Part shown: in pieces, positions 1-11,439 of the stretch
Position numbering within the stretch: the first letter of the stretch is position 1
Layout of the letters: every line of letters begins with the position of its first letter
From: Volvox africanus
Lineage: Eukaryota > Chlorophyta > Chlorophyceae > Chlamydomonadales > Volvocaceae
Direction of reading: 5' to 3'
NCBI GenBank assembly: GCA_030268105.1
Contig: BSDZ01000112.1
Span: 1,011,501-1,075,500, forward strand
Length of the DNA stretch: 64,000 bases
Notes under the pieces: model-generated
The model's database searches: none
Seen by the model: only the letters and a program-made list of their open reading frames with translations
What the model was told of the DNA's origin: nothing
Program-made: the position numbers and the translations under genes

Positions 1-1126
1 AAGAGAGTTGCTTGAGGTGTGGTTTGGTGGGGTACGCATTGGCGGGAACGCGGTGTGTTTTGCTGCGGCCTGTTTCCACCTACATCTCGAGAAGTCAGCT
101 GTTAAAGAAGAACAAAGTCAAAAAAGGTCATGAGAAGTGGGTGCGCACTTGTTGGTACGAACAACGATGTATATGGGAAACGAGATGATGATGAGAGGAT
201 AATGTTCTTCGCCTTTGATGTGGGTCGGCTGAGTAAGGTGGTGACGAAAACATGCTAAGTGGGCACAAGACGCCGTCGTGTGTGGTCTCTCAGGGGATGT
301 TAGGAGCTTGGTATTTTTGCATTGCGGTGTGCAGTGTGGGGCTGGCTGCAGGTCGTTAGGTGACGGGCCTTCCTGAGTCCGTATGTAGGGCCTTTGGGAC
401 CCCGCCCCAATACGGAGCAAAACGGAGACATGAATAAACACACACGCACTCTCTGTTAGCCTGTCGGCGCCCTAAAGTCAAACGGATCCGGTTCCATTCT
501 TCAATCCTTTAGAAATGAAATCTGAATTTTGTTTCTATATCGACCTCCATTACGGCCCGCAGTGTTACTTACGGATTGTGATCTGACAGTCTCCCCGTGC
601 CCCACATGACCGTGTGTGTGTACACAGCAGCTCGCGACCATCGCGGTAGGCTAATGCATCATTTTAAGATGTCTTGAGTTTACATTTTTTTAAATTTGTT
701 CTTTTATAGCGTGAGAAGACATCTCGTCTGAGATTCCCCTAGGTGGAGCGCGGACAAAAAATGAAAGGGAGTGTCGGTCCATTGACATGCTTCCAGATGC
801 TTCCCACAAATATCCGGTTACCGCCTAATATTACTTCCCCCCTCCCTCCCACACCCATACCCCCACACCCATACCCCCATACCCACACACATGCTCCTCG
901 TTCTGGTGATGGTCATATCGGATTCGGTGGCTGCTACATTTGCTCAGCAGCAGGTCATCCCCCTAAACAGCCGGGGGCTGAGCGGCCAATCATTGCGTTG
1001 TACCCGATTGATTCTGCGAGCAAGCACCGTCACATCGCCCACGTGCCTGTATGTGCCGGCAACCTTGATGGCGCAGCATGCACCCCCTTCCTCATGCTTC
1101 CTCGGCGCGCCTGGTAAACTTGGCAG
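1..1126. other. Left flank, no firm gene
   Basis: I see no convincing exon in the first 890 bases. An ATG at 891 opens a short hydrophobic leader (MLLVLVMVISDSVAATFAQQQ as far as residue 20 or so) that ends at a possible donor near 953. It could be a signal-peptide exon of the gene whose exons follow at 1127, but the phase link was not established. Cytosine-rich CCCATACC-type repeats occupy roughly 838-890. Confidence 0.3.
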
Positions 1127-1850
1127 CTATGGAAGCTCATATGCATGTGTATCGAGACCCCTTAGATGAGGTGCTACAACTTTTGTTGATTCTCGAGACG
1201 GCCTATGTGGCCCTGGTCGCTCAGCACAAGAGCTTCGATGTTACAAAGGTAGGTGCGCTTTATACAATATATAATAATAGTCATAACAATGATAATCGCT
1301 AGACGACTATGTATGTAGACACTCGCTGGATGGAAGTTAGTTCCTGCCTGCTGCCTGCGAGCTTGCCACGAGCAACTTTTTTACTTGCTTGGTGACTTTG
1401 TTTGTTGCTACCTACGTAGCTCATCCATTCTTTAGTTGCCGCTAGATCGGAGTACTACTCGAGTTTGCATGTTTGGCTCGTTCTACACACGTATCTTCAT
1501 TCGTTGGCTCCATAATACCATTATGGACAACCATCGGCCAGCTGTTACTGTCTTGTGTGGCCTCCAATACCGCCTTTATTTTGTGCCTTTTCGCCTTGCC
1601 TCAACGTATTGTGATCTTAGGCTGCTGTTCCAGCAGACATGCATGCGGAGAAGAAGACCGCGTGAATATAGCTTACTACACCTGCGACATAACCACACAG
1701 CTGCTGAAAAGTCCAATCTGGGGGGCCCCCGACCTGGCAAGTACTATCCGTGAAATAGCCCCGGCTCCTCCACCACCAGGAATGATAGACCAAGCTCGCA
1801 ATCCCTCTCTTTTGTGCGCCTCTCAGCTAATACGACTGCTACCTATTCAC
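1127..1850 (+). CDS. Unidentified gene, two exons, both ends unresolved
   Basis: Two exons can be supported. Exon 1127-1248 follows an acceptor (ttggcag) and ends at AAG|gtaggt; it reads [20 protein letters not shown] and continues as an amphipathic helix ending in SFDVTK. Exon 1542-1850 follows a ggccag acceptor and ends at CAC|gtaagt. It reads in phase from the first, starting with a hydrophobic stretch ([20 protein letters not shown]), then a cysteine-containing segment with [20 protein letters not shown] and a proline run. Both junctions are phase 0. I do not recognise the family. The true start (perhaps 891) and the downstream exons were not found. Transposon origin is not excluded. Confidence 0.45.
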
Positions 1851-4754
1851 GTAAGTCCCAAAAGGTATTCCCTCCTTTCACCCCACCCTGGCCGTGGGCC
1901 TCTCGAGACCATGAATTTAAATCTAGGATACGACGCACGCACGCACACACACACACGCACACACACACACACACACGCACACACACACACACGCACACAC
2001 ACACACACACGCACACACACACACACGCCACCCCAACCCCAACCACCACCACGCACCAACAGCCACGCAACCAAGTAAGATACCGAATGAGAAAGGAGTC
2101 AGGGACACAGGAGATATTGAAAGGGCGGGATTTGAAAGGTGCAAAGGCCGTCCGTCAGCCCACCTCAACATTGAAGTAACATTGGCATGCGGTGTTCGCC
2201 AAACAGAAAGGTTGCTTGACATGGAACTTCAACCTGGACGGCACCCGGAAATTTCAGGCTTTTTGCGAAAATGGCCGCTCAAGTGGCCCAAGTGGCCACT
2301 GCGGGGCCCCCGGGAGTTCTTGCCGTGTGAAGCGCGACCTTCCAGGGACAGCAACACAAGGCTCAGTTTCAGTTTATCAGGGTTTAACCGGAAAGTTTCA
2401 CAAAAAGGAATGCCCAGTTCCAGGGACACCCACTGGCCCCAGAACCTTATGACGTGCCCGACGTAACATTAAGGGAGCTCAGTATAGGTTATTTCAACAG
2501 GCTTACGAATAATGTTTTTGGGCCCCAGAAAACGTTTTTTCGGTTCCAAAGGACCCCGGAATGTTTTAGGGTTCCCCGGGTGCTCCTGGCTGTTCGTTGG
2601 GAGAGATGGTGAGCCAGGTGGCGACCGATGGCAGGATATATAAAAACATCTGATTGAGGGCCAAGGGTTGTCGTCGCGTCTTAGAGATAAATGGCTTCGG
2701 GCAGCAGCGAAGCAACTTGGCCAATGTGATTGGGGCGGCGGAAGCTACGTGCGGAAGGGAGGTTCGTTATCAATTATATATCACTAATCACCATTTCGTT
2801 TAATTGTTTGGTGACAGATATAATAAATGCCCGCCGCCCCCACGATACCTGCCTTACACTACTAGCTATGGCCGTCGTACGAATGTGGCTCTCTAGCTGG
2901 CAATTAAGTATGTAATAAACATACTGCTGAACAAGAATGTCGTATGCAGTACGTACGGCAAAGGTTGCTCTTGCTGCACGCAGTATTAAACCTAGCTACC
3001 TAATAAGAACCCAGCCGTACTCGTTCCGGTACGAAGTAATAAGCGTATATATACACGAATCAAACGTACGGCAGCCAGTCAACAACAGAGGCAATAGTCA
3101 ATATATATAAATATACGGTATGTAGATGTACTACTGGTTGAGGCAAACGAGGTTGCGTGGCAGGTTCGATTTACTACAGTATGTTTATTTGGCATCAGCA
3201 GGCCGACCCAGCGGGAGAAGGTGGGACATGAAACCGGGGCGTGACAAACTGAACCCTCGACATGCATGCATGCATGCCTTGTGCCTGGAAACGAATCCGG
3301 AGGCTCCCTATACTAGTGTCATATACATGGGAATTTTAGTAACGGGCTACCCGAAACCAAGCGAATTACTGCAACAGGTGCTGTAGATGTGAGGTTATTA
3401 GTGAGGCCCTGTGGATGCGGGTACGAGGTACGGGGGTCGTGAACCTGTAAATTGAGTGTACCGGCCCTGGTGAGTTACCCTGGGGGGGGGGGGGTAGCGC
3501 CAAGATGAGGTGCATCTTCCAGTGGGCCTGCCTTGCCTGTCAGGAGCCCTCCCTACCTGGTCAGGGCCCCTCGTACGAGTCTGGATCATTTCTTAATTTG
3601 TCGCACATTACACATTACACGTCCTGCGAGCCATGAGTGTTGTTGGTCCAGTTTGGGATCTTATCCAGGGCGCCTTACCTTCACGCTACTCATATAAGGG
3701 ATAGAGATGAGGGGTGTAAGTGGAGGTATGAGGAACAAGTTGCCTTTATTTTCTACCTGTGCAATACCGGGGGGCTGTTCCCGAAAATTCAAAGCAAGAG
3801 GGGTTCCAGTCATGGCCGTTCCAGTGGCGGATCGCGAGGGTCTAATCATAGTGGCGACAGAAACGCATGGAATCGATGTCGGCAACATTGAAGGTCCATA
3901 CATTGGTGATTGGGGGTATGATGTGCTGACCCGCACTAAAATACGTAACCTCCTATTCATAAACAAATTGATGTAAATGTCGTGGATGGATTCCCTTATT
4001 CCCTTACACAAGTTATGCACATGCAACAAGATAACTTTGCATACCCCTGGAATATGAAATGTCGCCGCCGCAAGGAAATCCACCGCCAAACGATGTTTGC
4101 GTTGCGTCAGGTCGTGAAGTCCAAGCATGTACAGGGGTCGCATTGTGGTGCTGAGGTTTGATGGCGCGCCTAAGCGGACCCTCTCTGGTAGTCTATAAAT
4201 GGCCACACCGCCCTTCCCCCACCCAACAGTGGGTTATTGTGGCTGGGCCCATTGCTTTCCCTTCCCTCCGCCCCCCAGTTGTCAAGTACCTGTGGGAAAT
4301 TCGAGATGCGGGCGCCGACTCTGGATGAAGCCGTCCGGACTTGTTTGCTCGCCAACCGTCAACGAGTGGCAGCAGCAAATCCAAGTCCAAATCCTGACCC
4401 AACCCACCACACGATCGACTCCACTTCTCAGATCACGACATGTGCGTATTCCTCCGCCTCCCCGTATATATGCTTGCTTCCCCGTACGTGCAATTCCTTG
4501 CCATGCGTCATGCAACCACGAAAGCAGTAATGACGCGTCATGACTCCCACTGCTTCAATGATGTTCCATGTCCATCTAACCATCCGCCCATCGCGGCGCC
4601 CTCCATAACTCGCATACTTGGTTCCCAAACCGGGGAAGGCCCCCACAGCTAATCTCTCCCAGGATTCCGAGCCAGCCGGCTCTCCAGCCTTCCAGCTGTC
4701 TATTGGTCGGCTGGCTATGCCCATGCCCAGCCATGCACGGCGTACAGCTGTTGG
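1851..4754. other. No firm gene; candidate short ORF at 3707-3976
   Basis: Apart from the CA repeat I see no exon with convincing splice sites here. Two stretches are worth recording. The block 2200-2600 contains imperfectly repeated phrases such as TTCCAGGGACA and GGGCCCC and may be mobile-element remnant. On the plus strand 3707-3976 is open for 89 codons, ending with an Ile/Val-rich segment (GLIIVATETHGIDVGNIEGP) that does not look random but matches no family I know. A run of 13 G lies at 3482-3494. The 3' untranslated region of the minus-strand gene ending at 4755 must occupy part of this stretch. Confidence 0.4.
1935..2030. repeat. (CA)n microsatellite with CGCA interruptions
   Basis: A cytosine/adenine dinucleotide tract, interrupted at intervals by CGCA, directly follows the donor at 1850. 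It is therefore probably intronic or in the 3' part of the unidentified plus-strand gene. Long open frames across it (Thr-His or Val-Cys) on both strands are artefacts of the repeat. Confidence 0.9.
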
Positions 4755-7700
4755 TCAGCCCATCACCCCCAGTTCCCGCAGATCAGCCCGTAGCTGCTGC
4801 TCCAGCGAAGCTAGCTGCTGACTCTCCTCCAACAGCCGGTTAATGTCCGCTGGTTGGGAAGGCGCGGGGAAGGGGAAAACGAAGAAACGAAGTGTCAAGG
4901 AAGTGGCAAGGGGGACCTTGGTAAAACGATGAACGAAATGGAGTGGCGGGTGGAGTCGACGACGGAGGTGCTAAGGACAAAGAAGGGAAGTGAAAAACAG
5001 CCTGGGGGGCGGTACTTTGTCACACTGGTGGATGCGGCTGGAGCACAAAAAGGATACGACGACCATTCGAATTGCATAATTAAGTGAAAGCCATCGTGCG
5101 CTGTATTGCGCGGCAGCATGCAATATATAACATGAATTCAATTTCATATATATTCCGGCTCTTCCATTATGTATATATATATATATATACATACTTCCCC
5201 TCTCCCCTTTTTCTCTCACACACACTCACACATACACGACTCACCCCACCTCACTTCCACCCTAGCTTTGAGGTGACAACCCCACTCTCTGCTGCGGCCA
5301 ACCCCACCTATATCGGCACCCTCGGGATCCTCCCCTCCCTTACCAATGTCCCCTGGATCTTCCAAGAGTGCCACGAGCTCCCTCACCACTGCACCGTCCC
5401 GCTCGTCAATCGCTGACAACATGATTGACAAGTCCTGGCGGAGTGGGATGGGCCGCGGGCAGAGGGCACGAAACGACATTGTGGGATGATGAAATAGGGC
5501 TCTCGTGCCTGTATGTGGCAAACTTGGTGGGAGCGTGGAATGATGAACCCTGATGGCGACGGTGATGACAATTATGAAGACACTTTTGTTGCTGCTGACT
5601 CTGACAAAAAGACGACTCCCCTGCTGCTTCTGCCGATAATAATAATAATAATGCCGTACCAACATAACACAAGAACATGCCACAGTACGATACCGGGTAG
5701 TGAGTGGCCCTCCGATTATTGGAATGCAAATCATCAACGGGGTCAGGTGCGGGAGCGGGACAGAAAGCTGCTCTGGTCCCGTCCAGTCGGGTCGTGGTCA
5801 TTACCTCCGGGCGGTTCTTAGCGAGGCAGGACCGGAGGAAACTCTCGTTGTACGGCGCTGACGTTAGACTGACACCAGCTGTATGTGTGGGGATATTTCA
5901 AACGAGAAGGGCGCGGAGGCGCGGAGGGCGAGGAGGCGCGGAGGGCGAGGAGGCGCGGAGGGCGAGGAGGCGCGGAGGGCGAGGAGGCGCGGAGGGCGAG
6001 GAGGCGCGGAGGGCGAGGAGGCGCGGAGGGCGAGGAGGCGCGGAGGGCGAGGAGGCGCGGAGGGCGAGGAGGCGCGGAGGGCGAGGAGGCGCGGAGGGCG
6101 AGGAGGCGCGGAGGGCGAGGAGGCGCGGAGGGCGAGGAGGCGCGGAGGGCGAGGAGGACCGGAGGGCGAGGAGGACCGGAGGGCGAGGAGGACCGGAGGG
6201 CGAGGAGGACCGGAGGGCGAGGAGGCGCGGAGGGCGAGGAGGCGCGGAGGGCGAGGAGGACCGGAGGGCGAGGAGGACCGGAGGGCGAGGAGGACCGGAG
6301 GGCGAGGAGGACCGGAGGGCGAGGAGGACCGGAGGGCGAGGAGGCGCGGAGGGCGAGGAGGACCGGAGGGCGAGGAGGACCGGAGGGCGAGGAGGACCGG
6401 AGGGCGAGGAGGACCGGAGGGCGAGGAGGACCGGAGGCGCGGTTGGGGATTAGGGTTCGGTGCGCGATGTACAGATAAGAGTTTGAAGCAACACCAAGAA
6501 AGCAACCATCCCGCTCCATTGCCAGAGAGCAATTGCGCACCGCCAGTGACTGAGGGGTGGTTCATTCATTTCACCCATGGGTCTGCCCGTAGTTTTGTTT
6601 ATGAACTCATGCCATTAACATTGTTATTATTGCTATTGTTGTTGTTATTATTAATTTCCCTAGCCCATATCACGGGCTGTCCTCTCTCCCTCACAGTCAG
6701 GACATTCGCACGCACCCAGATTTTCCGACTCTGCAGAATCAACATGGCTTTACTGCCGGCCGACCCCTCCCTCCCCGCGCCTATTCTGTTCCGTTCAGTC
6801 CTTCCGCAGCACCAACCTCCGATGCATTATGAGGCACAACAGCGCAGAGCAATGGCCAGAATGCTCAATGTGGCTACTGACGGCACAACGGCAAAATCAA
6901 CATACGACACAGGGCCTGGTTGAAGCCGTGGGACTCACTGGCGTGATGCGTGGAAGGCCCCCCCGGCAGGAGCGGTCCGGAGGTGGGGGCGACCTGGGCG
7001 GCGGGGGGCGCCTTGGGAACTGGCGGGGGCGGGGGTGCCTTGGGCGTGGAGGCCTTGGGCGTCGACTTGGAGCCACCTGAGCGGGTGAGGGAACGAGTGG
7101 AAGTTTTGGGTGACAAGGGTTGGTGAATGGTGGCGCTTGTGAGCTCCTAAACGCGCGCATGCCGGACGCGCTGTGACTAAGGACCCCTTCCGTTTCCCCA
7201 CACCTTTCCGAACCCCTTCTCGAAAGAGATAGGGTGGCAATACATGCCGCAGACCTCCTGTGCCCGGGTTCGTCGTTTTCCACAGAGCCAACCCCCCTGC
7301 CTGCTTCCCCCTGCCTTAGGGTTTGGAGCGCTTGTTAGGGCTCTCCCTGGTCGGGGTCGGTGAAGTCTCCTCAGATTCACTCAGCTGTGTTTGTACAGCC
7401 TTCAGAAAGTGAGTGGCGTTCCTTGAGTAGTCGTTTCCGTGACTTTCCTATGGGCCTTTCATGAGTCCGTCATGTACGGAACTTTCCACATCGTCTCCCG
7501 TTGTTTTGGTAGCCCACTCACTGCCTTTTCATTCCTAACCACCATTCCATCTTCGACGCATCATCCGACCTACATGCACCACCCTACTACCAATACCGGA
7601 TGCTGAGTCACCTACCCACTTGAATTTTGAAATAACGAAGCGCTTCATCCTCCCGTCGCCCCACGAAATAAGCCCTATGCATAACTCCTGACAATTACCC

Positions 7701-10678
7701 TGCCCGTCCCCGCCCTGCCTTTCCCGCCGACACCCCCAATAAAAGACGCTCCACTTCTGACCCTGGAACTCCAGGATCTGAGTTTCGTGCATACCCTTGT
7801 CCTTCGAATCCGCTGCTCGAGTTCCTAGTTGTCGAGTTCCCAGATATCCCCAAATCCCCACTCCAGTCTATCTTAGGATGTTTCTTTTTCTACGTGCGGT
7901 TCCTTCCTCCTAATATCTCCTCTCAGCCCTCGCTTGCCCCTCCCCCACACAGACATCCAGACAAGGACACGAACTAACACGCACAACGAAATGGATTTTG
8001 CCCGTCTACACAGGGCAAACCCCTCACCGGTTTTCGATCCGCCGACCGTCTTAGCAGCAGCTCCCGCAGTCGCTCCCGCCGGCTCTGCCCCCGGCTCAAG
8101 CCAACGGAAATTCTGGGGAGCGAAGTCGGCAATGCACTCCCAAGATTCCCGTCGGAGTGGCGGTCCCCACTGAATCAGGTGTCGTCCAGTACCGGAGTTG
8201 TACGACATAACTGTGCCCGTAACCCACGGCGGTGATAGATCAGGGATCAGGCGTTGTAGCTTGCGGCCCACGAGTGCGGAGCCGGTGGCTCCAGGGGGTG
8301 GTGGCCCCGCCGCCGCCGCTGTATTGGCGGCTGGCGGCGCGCTCGCGCCGCTGTTAGGTGTTGCAGACGCTGTGGGCGTGGCGCATAAATGCAGATGTAA
8401 ATAAAAAGGAATCCATAACAAAAGCCGTACGAGTAGCGATTATCGAAACGGCACCCAAGGGTGGGGACAACGGCGCACGAAGACATTTTATTGAATGCGT
8501 GTGCAGGGGGTTGGGGTCGATGTGCCGTCGAGTTTTACGCTGATTTTTACAACAGTTGAGAACAGAAAAGGTACTTGAAGAAGGGAATCCAGACACGAGG
8601 CTCACTTTTCTTGGCAGCCGCTTTCTGTTGTGTGGAGAAGGGCGTCTCAAAGCCACCGGTGCCGCCTGCCGTCGCCGGCGCCGCCGTGGCAGCGGCGGCA
8701 GCAGCAGCCGGTGGTGGCATTGCCGCGAATGGCGTCCCGGATCTGCAGCCGCAGCAAACACGACCGGGACCGACGCCACGTCAACGTCGCAACTACCAAA
8801 CCCGACCTCAACGTATGGAACTTAGCGGTGGACCCGAGGGGTCAAGAAGACCATCGAAGGCTTTCCACAACAGGTCATAACGTCACCGGTGCTGACCGAC
8901 GTCACCATCTGTTGGCTCTACACCACTTCCCTTGAGTCGCTGCTACCGATATCAGAAACAGATGAGCCGGATGTCTGAATCCTACTTCGTGATATCTTAT
9001 AACTAAGGGTTTTGCGCATGGATGGCACATCTTGCGGGCATCTTTAAAACTTCCAAAACCTTCAAAATTTGAAGTGAAGTGAGCAGTTCCTTTCTTGATT
9101 GCACGTGGATTTAAATCCCAATTAACCTTGATAGAATCTTGCCCTTAACGGTGACGAACCAATTATTTCGTCTTCTTTCTTTCCGGATCTCGTTTCGCGA
9201 ACAAGGGACAAGGAACACCCGCGGATACCCTCCAACATCCTGGGACTGGCAGTGGCAATGTGGGGGGCATTTGTCCGAATCAGTACCGCCGCATCGGTCT
9301 CCACCTCCACCTCCACCTCCACCTCCACCTCCGTCGCATCTTTCAGCACCTGAAAGCCCCTCCTAACCCAATCTCTGTCGGCCACGACACCGCTTCTGCA
9401 ATTGCTCCTGCTACAGCCGCCGCGCACCACATGCCCGACAGGTGGCCTCATCTCTATCCCCAATATAGACGCCTAGCAACAGTCGGCTAGGTTACAGCTT
9501 TTGGAGGAAGAACGCAGCCCTCATGGCTTCTGTTGACCGTACAGGTTGTTTTAATCCCAACCAGAGCTTCATCACGTTGCAGGTAGGAAGGCGAGTGCAC
9601 CCGATTATCGGGGCTGGACGCACAATCACACGCACAAACCTGTTATTGTCCCTGCCGCCACCCCGACGGCGATACACCATACGCCCCAGCAGGAAACATC
9701 TGCTTTGAAGGGCGGATGGCTAACAAGCCGGCTCACCTGGAGGAGGGCAGCAGCAGCGGCCGGATTCCGCCTGCGGGGGTCTCGCCTCGCCTGTGGAGGT
9801 CGGTGATGGGTGTCACCATGTCGCGGCATGTGCTGCGTTATATACTTCCATGGACGGCAGTTAACAAACCGGTCGTCACGAACGGACATTTGACAGGTCA
9901 GTGGTCATCATTCGCAGTTTCGCATTTCTGGTGCTGTGCAATCCGGCACTGCAGGTACATTGGCTCTATTGCTTTATCGCACGACAGCAGTGAGGCTTTC
10001 GCTTTCGCCCCCTTTGGCCATGAGATGGGGGACGAATTTTCGCCACAATATTTCGGTCAGCATTACCCCAACAATGGCATCGGCTCCTCCGGTCTTTCGC
10101 AAACAGTGCCGTACGCGAGCGCCTTGGCATGCAGAGGGCCGTACCGCATCGATGCAGACGGGCCAGAGGTAACCCTTCAAAAAACTTGACACATTGCCGC
10201 TGACTAGTACGTGCGGCCTTTGAGTGTGCGACCCAAGAGGAGTGCGGTCCCCACGTGCCATCTCGCATGCCGCCAGAGTTAACCCGCACCCCATCCCACC
10301 CTTCTTATGAGTTGCCTTACCTCAGCGCTGCAATCATTGGGTCCTGATCGATCTGCAATCTTATTGCCTGGAGACATATACCAAAATCCCGTCAAGTTAT
10401 ACACACAAAGTAACCAGGCACAGAGTAACCAGGGTTCCAGGGTCTTACCCGGTCCTCTTCCTCGGTGACACCCAACAGGTCGCGCGCGTCTTCCAATAGA
10501 ACATCCGTTTCCTAATCAAGAGGTTTACTGAAGGTTTACAGCGCGGAGACATTCTGGGCTGGTCGGTAAGGGTCACTCAACCGCTTACCGGCGAGTAAAG
10601 CTTATCCTTGCTTTGCGCCGCAAATGCAATGCACAAGGCGTGGTATGCATCTTTTCCTAGCTGCGCGATTGGGTCCAT
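4755..10678 (-). CDS. EMSY-like protein: ENT domain plus Tudor/Agenet domain, 11 exons
   Basis: A chromatin-type regulator resembling plant EMSY-LIKE proteins. Exons, in transcript order: 10589-10678, 10449-10511, 10321-10367, 9737-9770, a likely microexon 9391-9407 (or -9410), 8606-8742, 8028-8369, 6939-7076, 5805-5857, 5344-5434, 4755-4849. All junctions are GT...AG and phases agree, giving about 368 residues. Residues 1-67 match the ENT domain (IAQLGKDAYHALCIAFAAQS, then LLEDARDLLGVTEEEDRAIR). Residues about 160-225 match the Tudor/Agenet domain of the same family (VGRKLQ, GTVMSYNSGTGRHLIQW, FRWLEPG). Lys/Pro-rich linkers follow, then a short helical C-terminus ending LEQQLRADLRELGVMG. In plants such proteins act in the nucleus in chromatin-based gene regulation; that role is inferred here. 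The start at 10678 is the first ATG of exon 1; an upstream acceptor near 10712 leaves a longer N-terminus possible. Confidence 0.87.
5169..5190. repeat. (TA)n microsatellite
   Basis: A short TA dinucleotide run lies inside the last intron of the ENT/Tudor gene, between exons 5344-5434 and 4755-4849. Confidence 0.85.
5905..6440. repeat. 18-bp minisatellite, two unit variants in blocks, about 29 copies
   Basis: The unit is GAGGGCGAGGAGGCGCGG or the variant ending GGACCGG. The first half of the array is almost pure first variant; the second half is mostly the second variant with short returns to the first. The array lies in the intron between exons 6939-7076 and 5805-5857 of the minus-strand ENT/Tudor gene. 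Because 18 is a multiple of three and the unit has no stop, several long Arg/Gly/Glu and Pro/Ser frames are open on both strands. They are not evidence of coding. Confidence 0.95.
9300..9333. repeat. (CCACCT)n microsatellite
   Basis: A hexanucleotide tract lies in the intron of the ENT/Tudor gene downstream of the proposed microexon at 9391-9407. It makes a Val-Glu repeat in one minus-strand frame. Confidence 0.85.
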
Positions 10679-11439
10679 CCGAGCTCCAGTAAAGCCGCCT
10701 TCGGAATGTCGCTAAACAAGCGCTGTCCAGAAGTCTCAGCCGGAATAGCTTAGCATTTTAAATATGCGACGTAATCAGGGAGCTACGAGATAAGACATGG
10801 CGACTCAGTCAATAGGAACCCGTTAAGGAGGATGACAGAGGTTACAGCTATGCTCAAGAAAGTACTGGACTTTGTGATCACAGGACTTGATAATATTTAG
10901 TACACAATGATTGAGGGGTCCAATACAGAAAACCATGACTACGGACAAGGATTTGGCAAGACTTTGACTGTTCAGGGTACGGCGCGGAAGCAGAAGCTTT
11001 TGGAGGAGCGATGAAGCTTTTAGCAAGGTAGTAAACTCAGAACTTCTCTCCTTGAGCTTTCTGAGGAATGCAGATATCTAGCCTTCGCGAAAGGATTTGC
11101 CGGGGCTCTGCTTTTAGAGGTCACTTGATCCAAAGTGGGTCACGCATTTCAATAGTGGTGAGCACAGATAGCTCGTTGTAAAGCTGGATTTCTGTTCATT
11201 TGTTCCAAGGTGGATTCCATACTGATGCTCGCGCCAACAATAGGCCCACGCTAGCGTGCGCCAATGCGACGAAAGATTACTGCAACAGGCTGCAAGGGAA
11301 ATTACAATTCTTTGATTTCTCAGATCTTGGTCCATGCTGCATGGTGGCATGACTGCAGGCCCATGCAAAGCGGAAAGGAGTCAGCAAGGAGTTGCGGGAG
11401 CTGCAGCAACTGTAAGCAGCGCACTTTACGTCCTAATAG
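10679..11439. promoter_or_regulatory. Intergenic region between divergent genes
   Basis: This stretch separates the start of the minus-strand ENT/Tudor gene from the first exon I can place in the plus-strand gene at 11440. It should contain both 5' regions, possibly as a shared promoter. No TATA box could be assigned with confidence. Around 11351-11412 a plus-strand stretch (ELRELQQL) ending at a GTAAGC donor could be an upstream exon of the plus-strand gene, but its phase does not fit the next exon. Confidence 0.35.

Noticed and set aside
1843..2222. Thr-His and Val-Cys repeat proteins
   Set aside because: Produced by the CA microsatellite.
5704..6923. Several 190-350 codon frames rich in Arg/Gly/Glu or Pro/Ser/Leu on both strands
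   Set aside because: They come from the stop-free 18-bp minisatellite, which sits in an intron between phased exons of the ENT/Tudor gene.
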